Below are positions 11,774-24,620 of a stretch of 64,000 bases of DNA, piece by piece; the stretch's first letter is position 1; each line of letters starts with the position of its first letter. A program made the translations under genes and the position numbers. Below the pieces are notes generated by a model. The model was not told where the DNA came from. It did not search any database and worked only from the letters and a program-made list of their open reading frames with translations. Source of the DNA: Erythrophleum ivorense (taxonomy: Eukaryota; Streptophyta; Magnoliopsida; Fabales; Fabaceae); NCBI GenBank assembly GCA_026724425.1, contig JAIUCV010000004.1:1002001-1066000 (forward strand). Reading direction: 5' to 3'.

Positions 11774-12505
11774 CATGGTTTTCAAAATCAAATTGGATCG
11801 GCTGATTCGACTAGTTTGATCGGGAATCGATTTCTGGTCCAGTTCGATTGAGGTTGAAAACCAGTCAAGCAAAAAATCGGTCAAACCGGTCAAGAACTGA
11901 TGAAAATTGAACTAAAAAAATCGGTTTGAACCGGTCTGAAGCAATTTTTTTTTAATTTTTTCTTATATAATAGAATAATTTGTCTTAAATAAATTTAACA
12001 AATTAAAAATAGAAGGTAATAAGAAAGATGAGGGACTTGAAATATGAAATTTTTTTTAAAAAGAGAATATAAGAAAAATAAAATATACATAATTAATTAT
12101 TTTTTATACTTGCTTTTTATTATGTTCAATTTCTTAATGACATTTCTCTCAAATATCAAGGTATTTAGCTAAAATTATTATTTATTATTTTATTTTTTAA
12201 TAATAAGTAAAATCTTAATATAATTTAGGAATTCTAAAAACTTAATATTAAATATTCTTAACTTTTAATCATAGATAATTTTTATTTTAAATTAAACATT
12301 AATTTTTATAATATCTTAAGAAATATTGAATTAATAATCAAATATTTAAAATTTACTAATATTTATTTATTATATTAACATTTTAATACATAAAATTTTT
12401 TAAAATAATATATTTAATTATTACCGGTTCGACCACCGTTCGACCAATGAACTGTGAACCAGTACCTCTTCCGGTTCAATGACCGATTCGATTTTAAAAA
12501 CATTA
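11774..12505. mobile_element. hAT-like non-autonomous element inserted in the CHX exon
   Basis: A 732-bp insertion flanked by the identical 8-mer CTACATAC (11766-11773 and 12506-12513). Its ends are inverted: left 'catggttttcaaaatcaaat' and right, reverse complemented, 'taatgtttttaaaatcgaat'. Subterminal 'ccggttcgac' and 'gaaccggt' motifs recur near both ends. The 8-bp duplication and the absence of coding sequence fit a non-autonomous hAT element. Removing it with one CTACATAC restores GVIDIVYIQTAEHLN of the exchanger, so the insertion site is exact. Confidence 0.85.
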
Positions 12506-14429
12506 CTACATACAGACTGCTGAACACCTCAATGTACCAATAACCACTAAATTTAACATCTACTTTTCTACATGTAAATTGTGTTGCTCATGTCATGGCT
12601 AAGATACCTAAGGTTGTGTTTAAGTGGTGAATTTTATAAATTCATAAATTTTGAAATGCAAGGGAATTGAACTGTTTGCATTTCGATTTATGTCACTTGA
12701 AAAATTTCTTGTTTTGGATAGGTTAAACATTGGAAAAAAAAAATTATACTCTTTGTCATTTTTTGGAGTTCATCTACATGGAGCTCAACCTCAAGAGATT
12801 TAATTTTTACCATTAGATTTTTTTTAGATTTGTATTAAATACTTTGTATTATCGTACATGCAAGTCTTAGAGTGATTTAACAATGAAAGCTTTTCATATC
12901 AAAATCCTTTTTTTTTTAAATAATCATCGGGTGTTAGGGCTAAGAATTAGTCTAGGACTAAGCCTGATCTAGAGCTTAATTAAGGTGAAGTCCATATTGG
13001 TATGGTCTAGGCTAGTATAAGAACATTTTAAAATTCTATCAAAAATTATACTATTTTAAATTTTATTATGAAAAACAATTTCATCATTCAATAATTTGAA
13101 AATTTTAAAATAGACTAATTAAAAAATTGTATTTTGAATATTTCAAATACTCTTTATTATTATTATCACTTTTTAAATTACTTCTTCGAGCATACACTTA
13201 AAGCCTTGGGGCCATCATCCACGGGCTATTTCCTCAACGTTTTTCTATTTCTAATGTGGATAATTAAGTCGAATGTGAATCTCCGTGTATATATCTTATT
13301 GCAGATAATCGATGTAGAATCCTATAACATAATGGTGACAACTATAGTTTTGTTGACCGGAGCCGCTATGCCCGTAATGAAATTCCTGTGCGACCCATCA
13401 GAGAGACACTTGTCCTTCAACTGGAGGAGGAGAACCATCGAACACGCCACCCCTAATGACGAACTTCGCATACTGGCCTGCATCCACAGCGAACAGAGCG
13501 CTTCCGCCATCATCCGCCCTCTAGAGATGTCCAATCCCACTCACCAAAGCCCCATTTGCTTCTGCCTCTTGCACCTCATTCAGCTCACTGCAAGATCTTC
13601 CCCTCTTCTCATAGACCACAGAAGTCTGTGGAAGAAAAGCCCCATGCACTCCACAAACTCCCAGCACCTGATCAACGCCTTCCGATTATACGAAGAACGT
13701 CAGGCAAAGTCACGATCAACCCCTTATCCTCAATCTCACCTTATGAAACAATGCACGACGACATTTGCATGCTAGCTGCTGTGAAGAGAACTTCCACGCT
13801 CACCATGCCCTTTCACCAAAAATCGACACTAAATGGGGTTGTAGAATCCTCACATTCCATTAGAGCTGTGGATCGTCACGTGTTGAAAACCGCGCCTTGT
13901 TCGGTTGGGATTCAGGTCGAACGCGGGGTATTGAGCAGAACGAAGTCGTCAGGAAACGTGAGGTTTTATAATGTGGGAATGATATTTACAGAAGGGGCGG
14001 ATGATCGTGAGGCCTTGGGTCATGCAATGAGAATGGCGGATCATAACAATGTGAGGGTGACGGTGATAAGACTGGTGGACCCAAGGACTAGTAAGAGCTG
14101 GATATTGATAAGGAGGGGGGGATGATGGTGGTGAGATGATTCACAAGGTAAGGAATATGCAAATAAAACGACATGATTAATTATAGAGAAGAAATGGTGG
14201 TGGATGGAGTGGAGAGGGTCAATCTGATAGGTCGTGGGAGGGTTGTTTTTATTTGATATTGGTGGGTAGAAGACATGCGGGTGATATGCCGTTGTTCATG
14301 GGAATTTCGACGGAGTGGACTGAGTATCCAGAACTTGGGTTTGTGGGAGATATACTGGCGTCTTCGGACTCTAATTTTGATTTTTCAGTTTCGGTGGTGC
14401 AACAGCAGAGGTTGGGTGGGGATAATTAA

Positions 14430-15013
14430 TGATCTGCCTCTAGTATATCCTATGAAATGTAAGAAGGATGAACCCTTTCCGATTGGGCAAGTGCCTCGGC
14501 ATATATCCAAGTTATGGCCAGCAATTTAATCGGCTCCCCACCACAGACTAAGATGTTATTATTTTTAGATTTCAAATATGGTTTGTTGTAAATAGTTAAA
14601 AACTTTGTCCATATGAACTAGTGAATATATAATATATAGATAAGTGGGTAAAATTTTAGAATTCTAGATGCAGTTTTGAGGATTGTGTATGATAAAATAT
14701 GGATTGAAATGAAGCCACTGTCCGCTCATAACAAAGAGATGGAGACTGGGGGAGGTTGATTATAATTTATAAAATGCCAAATTCAGCTAAAAGCGAAGCG
14801 TCTAGGCTCGATGATGCACGCGCGGCAGACAAGTACAGGTACAATTATGAGGACAACTAATGGATTCCATTCAGCAACTGGCAACCAGCTAGCCAGGAGC
14901 ACTCATGGTACGGAAAGATGGACGGCCCACATGCTCTTTGCGAATTCAGATGCTTTTGCTAGTCACCGTAGGCTTATTTGACATTTTCTTGGTTCTTGAG
15001 GCCAATATGAGCA
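14430..15013. other. Region downstream of the CHX pseudogene
   Basis: Sequence 3' of the exchanger relic. A short frame at 14905-15156 has no recognisable product and runs into the duplicated segment. I see no gene, RNA or transposon border here. Confidence 0.4.
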
Positions 15014-15790
15014 CAATCATCGAACTTAATTTCCCCTTGTTTCAGCAACTAACGAAGAGAAATAGGACACGTTCTCTTTGCTCTAGTTTGAATACGCGTA
15101 AGCTCTATTCGAATACGTTCCCGTGGGATTTCACTCTTTTTTTTTTCTTTTCCTAATTGGTGCAGCATAAAAAGGGATCTAAATTCATTATAGATAGATT
15201 GCACGGAACATTTCCTCTATTTTATTTACTTGACCGAGAAATATCTATTTACAAGTACAAAATAAATTGGAGGTGACAAGGGAACGAATCACCAACTGGG
15301 GCATTCCATAATTTGGTGCTTAATTGATGGATCGAGACACGCCTATGCATGGCTTTAACAAGATTATTCCTTCTTGTTCTCGGGATATCTCAACTTGACA
15401 AACTTTATGATATGAGACCAGATCACACAAACTTGTTAGTAAACAAGAACAAATAGAATTTTACTCCAAACAAGGAAGACAATTGGCGGATACCTAGTCG
15501 AATTTTAAATATTGGAATTAGAAATATTATATCTGAATATAAAATTTTATATTTCGAGCACCAGAAATATCTAATATCCAAAATTTATATTGGGTATCCA
15601 AAATATTCAAAAAAAATTTACAAAGATTAGGCATTTTGTGTTGGATTAAGGATGACTCGTATTACAATATACTTTTAAAGTTTGTAACTATTAGAATTAC
15701 TTTAAAAGATATATAAAAGATTAATCTAACAAATAAATAAGTAGTAAATAAAATTTATAGTATATTATAGAATTTTTCTTTGTACAATTA
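15014..15790 (+). repeat. Segmental duplication, copy A
   Basis: Matches copy B (16238-16693 plus 20656-21075) in order and orientation. Shared stretches include 'cttaatttccccttgt', 'ctaacgaagagaaatag', 'gagaaatatctatttac', 'ggcattccataatttgg', 'catgcatggcttta', 'aaacaagaacaaatag' and 'tagtaaataaaattt'. Copy A is uninterrupted and shows that the sequence 'accagatcacacaaacttg' was contiguous before copy B was split. No coding sequence is supported. Confidence 0.8.
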
Positions 15791-16063
15791 TATATAGGTA
15801 AGAAAAACTTATATGCCATTATTTATTCAAATTTTCTAATCAAAATATAACAAGTTTATAATTCTCTAATAATAATAATATAATAGGTATATGTGATTTT
15901 TGCATATATTATATAATTTCTTAATTAAATCATATATTTGTTATGTTTCAATTGTGGAATATCTGATAGTAAAAATATAAAAAAAAAATTATATATAAAT
16001 TTAGTTGTTATATATAATTAGTCTAATTATTATACGAAGTAAAAAATAGATCGTATATAAAAT
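15791..16063. other. AT-rich spacer
   Basis: AT-rich DNA between the two duplicated segments. It resembles the 3' edge of copy B in places ('tctaattattatac'), but I see nothing else in it. Confidence 0.4.
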
Positions 16064-16237
16064 TGGTTACTAGAATAGAATTTTGAACATGAATCATGAT
16101 TTTAAAATCTAAACCCGAAGGTTCAGTGTAAGCACAAAAAGCGAAACAGAATTTTAGAAACATAAACTATAGTCTTGCAAGTTTTCAAAAAGATAAAACC
16201 TGGAAGCTATTACCCTAAACATCCATAAAATTATGCT
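16064..16237 (+). repeat. Dispersed repeat, copy 2 (PPR-upstream fragment)
   Basis: A diverged copy of 5947-6085, the region upstream of the PPR gene, in the same orientation about 10 kb away. It ends exactly where segmental copy B begins, so this junction marks a rearrangement point. Confidence 0.8.
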
Positions 16238-19200
16238 CAATCATTGGACTTAATTTCCCCTTGTGCAAGCAGCTAACGAAGAGAAATAGTAGAGGTAGAT
16301 TGAATTTGGGGTCTCTTCGCTCCAGCCTTAGCAGTAGGAAGAGGAAGGAATAAGGTGAAAGTTCTATTCAAGCGGGCCCATGTGAGTTTCGTTCCTTTGT
16401 TTTCTTTCTTTATGCACACGGGGTCCAGTACAAAAGAGGAGCTAAATTCATGATATAGATTGATTACACCAAACATTTTCTTTATTTTTTTATTTACTTG
16501 ATAGAGAAATATCTATTTACGAGGACAAAATTGGAGGTGATAAGGAAATGAAATTCCAAGTGTGGCATTCCATAATTTGGCGGTAAATGGATGGAGACAT
16601 GTCCATGCATGGCTTTAGCAAGACTAGCTAGTCCTTCTCGTTCTTGGAATATTTTAACTAATAATTAACAAACTTTATGATATCATACCAGATTGTTAGA
16701 ATATTTTAATTTAATTATTATTAGAATATTCCAAATTAAAATATATTCTGATATTCTTTTTTTTTGTTGGTTGTTGGCAAATTTTAAATAATATATATAA
16801 TAAGATATTCCATATACTTATTAGAACTTTATATTTTTAATATTCTAATAGTGGCCCAAAGATTATAGGAACAATTTTGCAGATAATGTAGTTAATTGCA
16901 AATAATGTAGTTAATGAATGAGCGATGTTTAGTAATTAGTCATTTTTAAATGACTAAATACATTGTTTTCTTTGATGAAAGGACAATAAAATATTTTGAC
17001 TAACCTATTTTATTGAGAAGTTCCCTGACAAGAGAGATTATCCTAAAAATCACTATTACTAAAATCCCCTTACTTGTCAGAAGAAGCCCCTTACAAGACA
17101 AAATCTCTCTACTCTTCTTCTAGTATTTATGAAATTGCAAATCTTAGAAATTGGATTTATAAGTTTGGGTTTCTACATCAAACTCTTTAAGCATGGTGAG
17201 GAGTATTTATGATCCTTTAATTTGATTCTGCTTAATATTGTTTGAATTGCAATTTATATAAGTGAAATTGCATGATTAGATTTACATGTAGTATTGGACC
17301 CTAACTCTAATATATTTTCTAAAATTTTGACAAAGTGAATAGCACTAAAGTAATCTTTACAAAATCCCTAATGTGTTAAAATTGTCTAAAATAACTTAAC
17401 CAAAATTTAGACAAATTAAATAGCACTAATAATAATTTTGCAAATAGATTGACATAGTGAGGTTGGATAGAAGAGATGCATATTTTGACTAGAACACATG
17501 TGATGGACAATTATGTGGTCTAATCGCTAAGTTCTTTCTGGAGCATAGTATGGTTATAAAATATATCATGTCTAGCTTACCTAATATGTATAGCGTGGGT
17601 GAAAGAAGGAATTAAATGTTAATGATGAGAAGTATGTTTAGCAATTCCAAATTTTCTATTTCTTTGTGGAGAGATACCCTTGAGATAGCAGTGTGCATGT
17701 ATTTGGAATAGGATTTCAATAAAAGTTGTATCTAAACATCTTTTGAAATCTAAAAAGATTGGAAACTCAATTTAATTCATACATATTATAGGGCTATCCT
17801 GCAAAGGTAAGAGCATATAACTCATATGAAAAGGAAGTTAAACCTATGACTATCACTACATATTGGGTATGCAAAGAAGTTTAAGGAATATAAGTCATAT
17901 TGTCCATCACATTAACTAAGACATGTAGAATCTAGTAATGTCATGTTTCTTAAAAATGACATAATTAGTGAGAGTAATCAATCTTATGACATGGTTTTTT
18001 AGGATGATCATATTGTAGAAACAACTTTTATTAGTTATGGTGGAATGCTAAGTTTACATAACACTCATTTAGTCAGAATGAATGTAAAGTATAATAAAAG
18101 CCTAGAAATTCTAGTTGGTCATGTTGAAAATCAAAAGTATCCACATTCGGTTGATTTTATCAATTCTTGATGAGGAACCTCATAATAAGCCAAAGACACC
18201 TTAAATTGCAATAGGGCATACTCTTACTAAGCAACATTAACCTTAATAATATGTTGAATTAAAAAGATCAACTGGGACTAGGGAATTGACAATTCTTGGA
18301 TTGCTACATAATGTAGCCTATAGAATTTGACTAAAACAAATATTAAGAATGATCCCATAATGTTTTCACATGCAATGAGTGTTATAGATTAATTCTAAAT
18401 TATGACATAATATTATGATAGATGAGATGGAATCGATAACAAATAACAATGTATAGGATCTTGTAAAATTGCCTAGTGAGTTAGGACAATCAGTTGTAAA
18501 TGGATCTTTAAGATAAAATAGGATTTATTAGGCGACATGAAATGCTACAAAGCAAGATTGATTGTCAAGGTTTCACTTAAAAAGAGAGAATTGAATACAT
18601 AAAGACATTCTATCTTGTAATAAAAAAGGATTCCTTCCATATCTTCATAACTTTAGTTGCCCATTTTAGCTTGGAATGACAATAGATAGTGTGAAAAATG
18701 ACCTTTCTCAAATGTGATCATAAGAAAGAAGCATACATGAAGTAAGTTGAAAGGTTCATCAAATGCCAAAAGAAAATTTAGTATGCAAAATTAAAAAGAT
18801 CATTTTTGAACTTAAGCAAGTCTCACATTAGTGGTACTAAAACTCCCATGATGTGATCACATTTCTCAATTCTGTTAAAAATATCATGGATCCTTATTTA
18901 TACCATAAGGTCAATGGGAGTGGAGTCATTTATTTGGTACTATACGTGAATGACATATTGCATATATTTAGTGACATGTGGTTGTTAAGAATTATAATAT
19001 GATAGATATGAGTAAGATGTCCTATGAGAATCTATATAAAGATAGATCTCAAGGTATTTTACAATTATCATAAGAAACTTATATTAATTAAGTGTTTGAA
19101 CATTTTTTGATAAAAAGATTATTCACTAAATATGATGCCCATCATAAGAATGGTCAATTTTAGTTTGTTTCTATGTCCCAAATATGATATTGAAAGATAA

Positions 19201-21075
19201 GAGATAGAAAATGTTACTTGTATTTAGTAGTTAAAAGCTTATTGTTTGTCTAAATATCCACAAGGTTAGACATAACTTTTATTAAAGGAATGTTGGATAA
19301 ATACTAAAGTCATTTAGGCTTGGATTATTGAATTAATGGTTGCAATGATTGTTATAAGGTACACTGATTGTTATAAAGTACACTTAAGGTACGTTAAATT
19401 TCATGCTTACATATAGGAGAACTAACAATTATGAATATATTGGTTATATAGATTTAGACTTGACAAGATGTCTTGATTCTAAATAAATAAGGTCAACATT
19501 GTGATACATCTTCATGCTTGCTAAATTAGTTATATCATGGAGGAGTGCCAAAAATGCCAAGCAATCATTGATTGCTACTTTCCATCATGAAAGGCTGAAT
19601 TTATATCTAATTTAAGGCAAGTTTACAGGGCAATTTGATTGAAGAGTTTTATCATTAAGTTTCAAATTGTTGATTCATTTTGAACCTATCAAGAGATACT
19701 ATGAAAACAAAAAGACAAGTGATCATAAAATACATAAGAAATAAAGGTCCTTTACCTGATAGCATTTAAAAGAGTTTAAGGATCATATGTCTTATATGAA
19801 AATTTAAACTATATCAAATTACGATTGGTTTAATTGAAATATGTTTAAGTGATAAAATTTGAATTATGGTTTTTTATCTCTATATATGATTGCATATATT
19901 TTAGTGAGATTGATAAATATTTGATTTTAAAACCGAATAGACATTTAAGGTTTATTCATCAAGATCATTACCTATAAAATTTAAAACATATTGCATGTGA
20001 TATAGAAAAAGTAATACTTGTTTTTAGAGGACTTACTACTATGATTTTTGTAGTATGTATTTAATTTACCCACAACATGTTTTTTGGAAAAACATACTCA
20101 GTTCAAATGGGAGAATATTAGAATATTTTAATTAATTTATTATTGGAATATTTTAAATAAAGTTATATTAAGATATCTTTTTTTTTTTTTGCTATTGGGA
20201 TATTTTAAATAAATAAATAAATATGTATGTATATATATATATATATATTAAATATTCTATGTACTTATTTGAATTTTAAATTTTTAATACTCTAATAATG
20301 GCCTGAAGATCATTGGATCAATTTTGTAGATTATGCAGGTAATAGATGAGTAGGTTTAGTGGTTAGTTATTTCTAAACAACTAAATATATCATTCTCTTT
20401 GATGGGAAGATAATAACATATTTTGACTCTCCCATTTTGTTGAGAGGTTTGTTGACAAGAAAAACTTTTTTAAAAATTACTATAACTGAGATCTGCCAAC
20501 TTATCATATCTAAAAAATTAAATTTATATAGATTTAGGTTTCTGTATCAAATCTTTTAAGTATGGCGAGAAGTATTTATAATCCTTTAATTTGCTTTCAC
20601 TTAATATTATTTAAATTACAATTTATATAAGTGAAATTACATGACTAGATTTACACAAATCACACAAACTTGTTATTAAACAAGAACAAATAGACCAAAA
20701 CTACGGATGACAATTGGCGGACATTCATTTTAAATTTTAGATATTTGAATCTGAATCTGAAATATAGTATCTGAATCCTATTTGAATCCAATAAAAATTT
20801 ACTTTCATAATATTTGCATCTGAAATACTTGATATCCAAAATTTATCGAGTATTTGAAACACCCGAAACATACAAACTTTAGAATATTAGATATCAGATA
20901 AAAGGATATCCAACATATCCAAGACTTATATTTATCTTTCGAAATATAATTTTAAAATATATTTTTAAATTTTTAATTACCTATTACTTCAAGCAATGTA
21001 GAAAAAACTTTAATCTAATAAGTAAATAGATAGTAAATAAAATTTGTAATATATAATAGAATTTTCTGTGCATAA
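16238..21075 (+). repeat. Segmental duplication, copy B, split by a copia element
   Basis: Counterpart of 15014-15790. The left half (16238-16693) ends at 'accagat' and the right half (20656-21075) resumes at 'caaatcacacaaacttg'. Copy A shows these were once joined. The break is the copia insertion, with its 5-bp target duplication CAGAT/CAAAT. Confidence 0.8.
16694..20655 (+). mobile_element. Decayed Ty1/copia LTR retrotransposon
   Basis: LTRs lie at 16694-17286 (starts TGTTAGAATATTTTAAT, ends TTTACA) and 20116-20655 (first two bases TA instead of TG, same end). The flanks are CAGAT (16689-16693) and CAAAT (20656-20660), a 5-bp target duplication with one change. Just inside the left LTR, 'tagtattggaccc' resembles a degraded initiator-Met tRNA primer site. 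'caaatgggagaa' before the right LTR is a polypurine tract. Inside, reverse transcriptase is recognisable around 18880-18980 (NGSGVIYLVLYVNDIL, with YVND at 18943-18954 in place of YVDD). RNase H is seen around 19440-19620 (CLDSK, YIFMLA, ISWRSAK). Many stops and shifts mean that no protein is made. Confidence 0.88.
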
Positions 21076-23890
21076 TTAATCTAATTATTATATGTAATAT
21101 ATAGACATATTGGATATCTTATTTGTCCATTGGTGTCATACGAATACCGAGCATCCGAAGGTTAAATTCGAATCTACTTAATAATTGATTACAATTAATT
21201 TTTGTTATCCACATCCTATCTCTTATTCGATAAATATTATACACCTTTTTCACACACATACCCAAAATAATCCAATGCTTTGCCATCCCTGTCCACAATG
21301 CTTTCAACTCTGGATCGACTCCCTTTAATACATTGCCACACATGCTAGACTTACGAATTGATATGAAAATTTTGACATAAAATTATGTTTTTCTTCATCA
21401 TATTTGAAATTTGGACATAATTAGAAATTTATTATCCTCTTAAATTAAGATATATTATAATTAAATATAGTCTTAAATCTCCAAATTCTGATGACTATGG
21501 AGATCGCAACGCACAGGGGAATTAAAATTTAAGCATCTATGAGCAGCGTTTAAGCCTCAAATGGAACATGTTGGAATATCGTTTTGAGAAAAACGGGTCA
21601 GATTAAACTATAAATTCATTGGGCCGGATTAACATAGTAAAAATCGATAAACCCAAAACAACTTGATTATAGAATGGGATCAACTTTGACTGAACCTTGT
21701 ATAAGTGCGACTTTTAGTTATAATTTTGTAATATTTTTGGTTCAAATTGTCACAAAATTCAACAATTTTTTAAAACAAAAAAGACCAACACAAATTAAAC
21801 TCGAGTTTTAAAGTAATTAAAATATATATATTTATTGTAAGTTCATTTTTTTAATACTATTTCTTCATATTATTATGTTATTACTTTAATATAATTTTAC
21901 TACATGTTGATAATATTTTTTAAATTTTGTATATAATTATGACATCATTGCTAATTCAGCTGATTAAACCGACTCAAAAGTCTTTCAAATTCAATTTCTA
22001 AACCTAGTTAATTATACCATTGGTTATGAGTCAACATCGATGACCGTATGTCTCGACCCTTCAGAAATTAAGCCAAGTTGTCCTTCCAGATTAATTAAAC
22101 CCGTGAACTGCTTTGTCCTTACCAATTCCTCGCAAGGCTCAATGCTACTTACTCCCTTGGGATCTCCCTCTTCACTATTTCTTTACAATTTCAATATTCC
22201 AATAAAGATTTACCAATTGAATTTAATTAGTTACAACAAATCAAAGTGATTGGACTCATAGCTAATCCTATGATGAGGTGTTTATTAATCACCCCCTGAT
22301 AAATGTTAAGTTTAAGGCAAACTCCATATGTCCTTCCTTTTAATCAAATGAACGAAATTTTGCCTTGTAAGGAGTTCATCCAATTCCAATATATATGCCA
22401 CCATTTGATCTAAAACAGAGTAAAATTTGTGCATTTTTTGTTGGGTATTTTTTATTAAATTTTAATATAAAATTCTCATTTATAGAGAAATTCTTTTTAA
22501 GGAATTGATAATATAATATTGAGTAGTACAAAATATTCATATATTTTTTCATTGAAGAATATAATTAATAAATACTTAAGCAACACTATATACCTAAATT
22601 TATTCCTTAAATTACAAATTATTAGTTTCAAGTGTTTTAGTTCACCCCAAACAAATGGGCATCGATCTATGGATATGATCTAGAGAGAACTAAAACAAAA
22701 GTAGGTATAGGGTCCAAAGCAAATAGTATATAAACTAGGGATGGGTTGGAGTTTGAGAAAGGGATAAGCAAACAATTGTGTAGCATTATTAGTATAAATG
22801 GATAGAAGAGAGGGAATCCATGTGAAGAACTGAGTGATAAGAAATAAGTTAAGGAAGAAATGCCAGCTTGTCTGCATTTGTTTTTTCCTTAGTGTAGCGT
22901 GGAGATGTCGCTATTTGAGATAAATTGGACTTGTGTGACAACAAGATAAGCGACCCTTTTGTTTTGTTTTGTTTTCCTTTTTTAAAATCATGCGATGGAG
23001 TACTGTTTCTCCTTCATGCACCTAGCCCCCACCTTTTCTCGCTTTTTAATGTTTCTATCATTTTATTTCTTCTCTCGTCAAACATTTCAATCCATGATAC
23101 AACTAAATGAAGTTTACTTGTTTTACTAAATCTCTTCTTGAGATTCATGATTCACCAATTTGCCAATCTTCGACTTCCGTTTTTTGATTTTTCTCTTTCC
23201 TAGATAGCAGGCACAATATGATTTAATATTTGTGAAAAGACTTGTGATAGTTCCTCAAAAATTAATTTTTTTTTACGAAAATTAGGTACATTGCAACACG
23301 CCCAAATAAACTCTAAAAGTTAGTTATAAGTAAGAGCTCAATTGATATTACATATTAGTAAAAAGTTTTTCAAAAACCAAATTACAAATTCAGCATTTAC
23401 TAGTTGTGGCCCCTTTTTCTTTCTAGATGTTTCTACTTGCTATATATATGACATATCTCTATAACGATCATTTTGTTAAATGATTAACTCTTTTTAATTG
23501 AACAGTAATAATGCCAGCTAGATGCACCAACCTAGTATGTTGACTCATAAAATAATAAGAATAAAAATAAAAGAAATAAGTTGGGCGGAGAGGTGGAAGT
23601 TTAATCTCACAATAATTAGGACAAATATAAGAAATACTTTTACTTAACAATTAATTAATTAAAATATTTATTATCCGAAATTCCCTCTCCCTTTGTTGCA
23701 TTAGAAAATGCCTGTCTACTTAAGTTTCAAGTTTCACTTTGACTAATTATAATCACGAACATTAGTATTTGTTATATTCCTCTAATTATTTGAAGTTGGT
23801 TCCAATACTTAACACAGTTAATTATAACCTTAAACTCTGCCCAACTAACAAATTGATTAGAACTTCGAATAATAATGTCATGAATTGAAC
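21076..23890. other. Intergenic, no supported gene
   Basis: AT-rich DNA. Frames at 21119-21343, 22040-22249, 22680-22877, 22925-23110 and 23468-23650 are short, of low or hydrophobic complexity, and match no family I recognise. I see no repeat structure worth naming. Confidence 0.4.
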
Positions 23891-23899
23891 CAAGCTTTC

Positions 23900-24123
23900 A
23901 AATCATCTGCGGAGGGCTAAACACCACGTTTACCCGCGATAGTCCTTGAGCGTTTTACGTTTAATTGCGGAGGGCTAACCCCCATTAAGTCAGGTTTAAT
24001 GGCCGCAGTCCCTGCAATTAATGAAAATCGCAATTAAATCTTTTCTAATGAATAGTTTAATTATGATTTCAACGATCATGGTTAAAGATTTCATCGGGGG
24101 TTAACAATTTTTTTTTGGTAGTG
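23900..24123. mobile_element. Possible CACTA-type transposon end, relic
   Basis: The segment ends in 'ttttttttggtagtg', whose reverse complement begins 'cactacc' like a CACTA-superfamily terminus. The adjacent DNA carries the repeated subterminal motif 'gcggagggctaa' (near 23909 and 23965) and related 'gggggttaac'. I found no matching opposite end, so this is probably a truncated relic. Confidence 0.35.
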
Positions 24124-24620
24124 ATAATCATTGAAATATGGATCTATCATTCAAAATTATTTCATCATCTCCATTTAAGAAAAAAAAAACATTTCATCAT
24201 TTGGATGAATAATTAATTGGATCAATAACCAAGCAACATAGGACGCGCAAGTAGTTTACTGTCAACTGCAGTTAAATGTTTCATAATTTACATGCAACTA
24301 TATATTCATTGTCTAGTACAAACTTCGATTCTTCTCTAGATTTTTTTTCCCCTTCTTTTTCTATAAGAAGCAAGCAGATCATGTACTTGACCAATTTGAT
24401 CCTGGCATGCATCGCAATCAGCAGCCTAAAAAGAAAAGGAAAATCAAGTGGGGAAACAAGGTAACTGTTTTACATATCCACAAAATCAAATACCCACATA
24501 CATATATTTTTTTAACCAAAAAAAAGGGCTCCTTTGACTCTATCGCAATAGTTGAACCGCGTTTGGTTCCCCCACAGGACCAGATTATTCCGGCGCCGGC
24601 AACTCAAACGCGGAAAACTA
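24124..24620. other. Region downstream of the DUF4228 gene
   Basis: AT-rich sequence 3' of the minus-strand DUF4228 gene. Plus-strand frames here (24276-24464 and 24407-24724) are antisense overlaps or low-complexity and are not supported as genes. Confidence 0.4.

Larger units (their letters stand above)
9050..14429 (+). pseudogene. Cation/H+ exchanger (CHX family) pseudogene with transposon insertions
   Basis: Three exons of a plant CHX monovalent cation/proton antiporter can be followed. Exon 1 (9050 to about 9245) has an ATG and then RGVFFSDSPLNYLLPVLLLQ, typical of the first transmembrane helix. Exon 2 (from 9824, after a 'tgcag' acceptor) carries LLMGSSILG, GCMLFMLLV-VKMD, RRTPEG, VGPMILGL, PLGTALAEKL, YFLN-GAKF and FSLGLIMSA. 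Exon 3 (from 13305) carries the cytosolic tail: LRILACIHSE, MHDDIC, TAPCSVGI, ILVGRRH and TEWTEYPELG. The intron 12534-13304 has GT and AG ends and joins HLN to IIDVESY as expected. Damage: a 1-base shift in exon 1, a large internal deletion after VKMD, TAG for Gln in the EFIG-QH context near 10108, a shift near 10150, TAA for Gln after LIMSA near 11748, and shifts in exon 3. Two elements are also inserted. It encodes no exchanger now. Confidence 0.9.

Noticed and set aside
13556..14529. Open frames considered as separate small genes
   Set aside because: They are out-of-frame continuations of the CHX C-terminal tail and belong to that pseudogene.
22680..22877. Minus-strand hydrophobic frame that could be a small membrane protein
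   Set aside because: Composition follows the local T-rich strand; no start context, homology or promoter.
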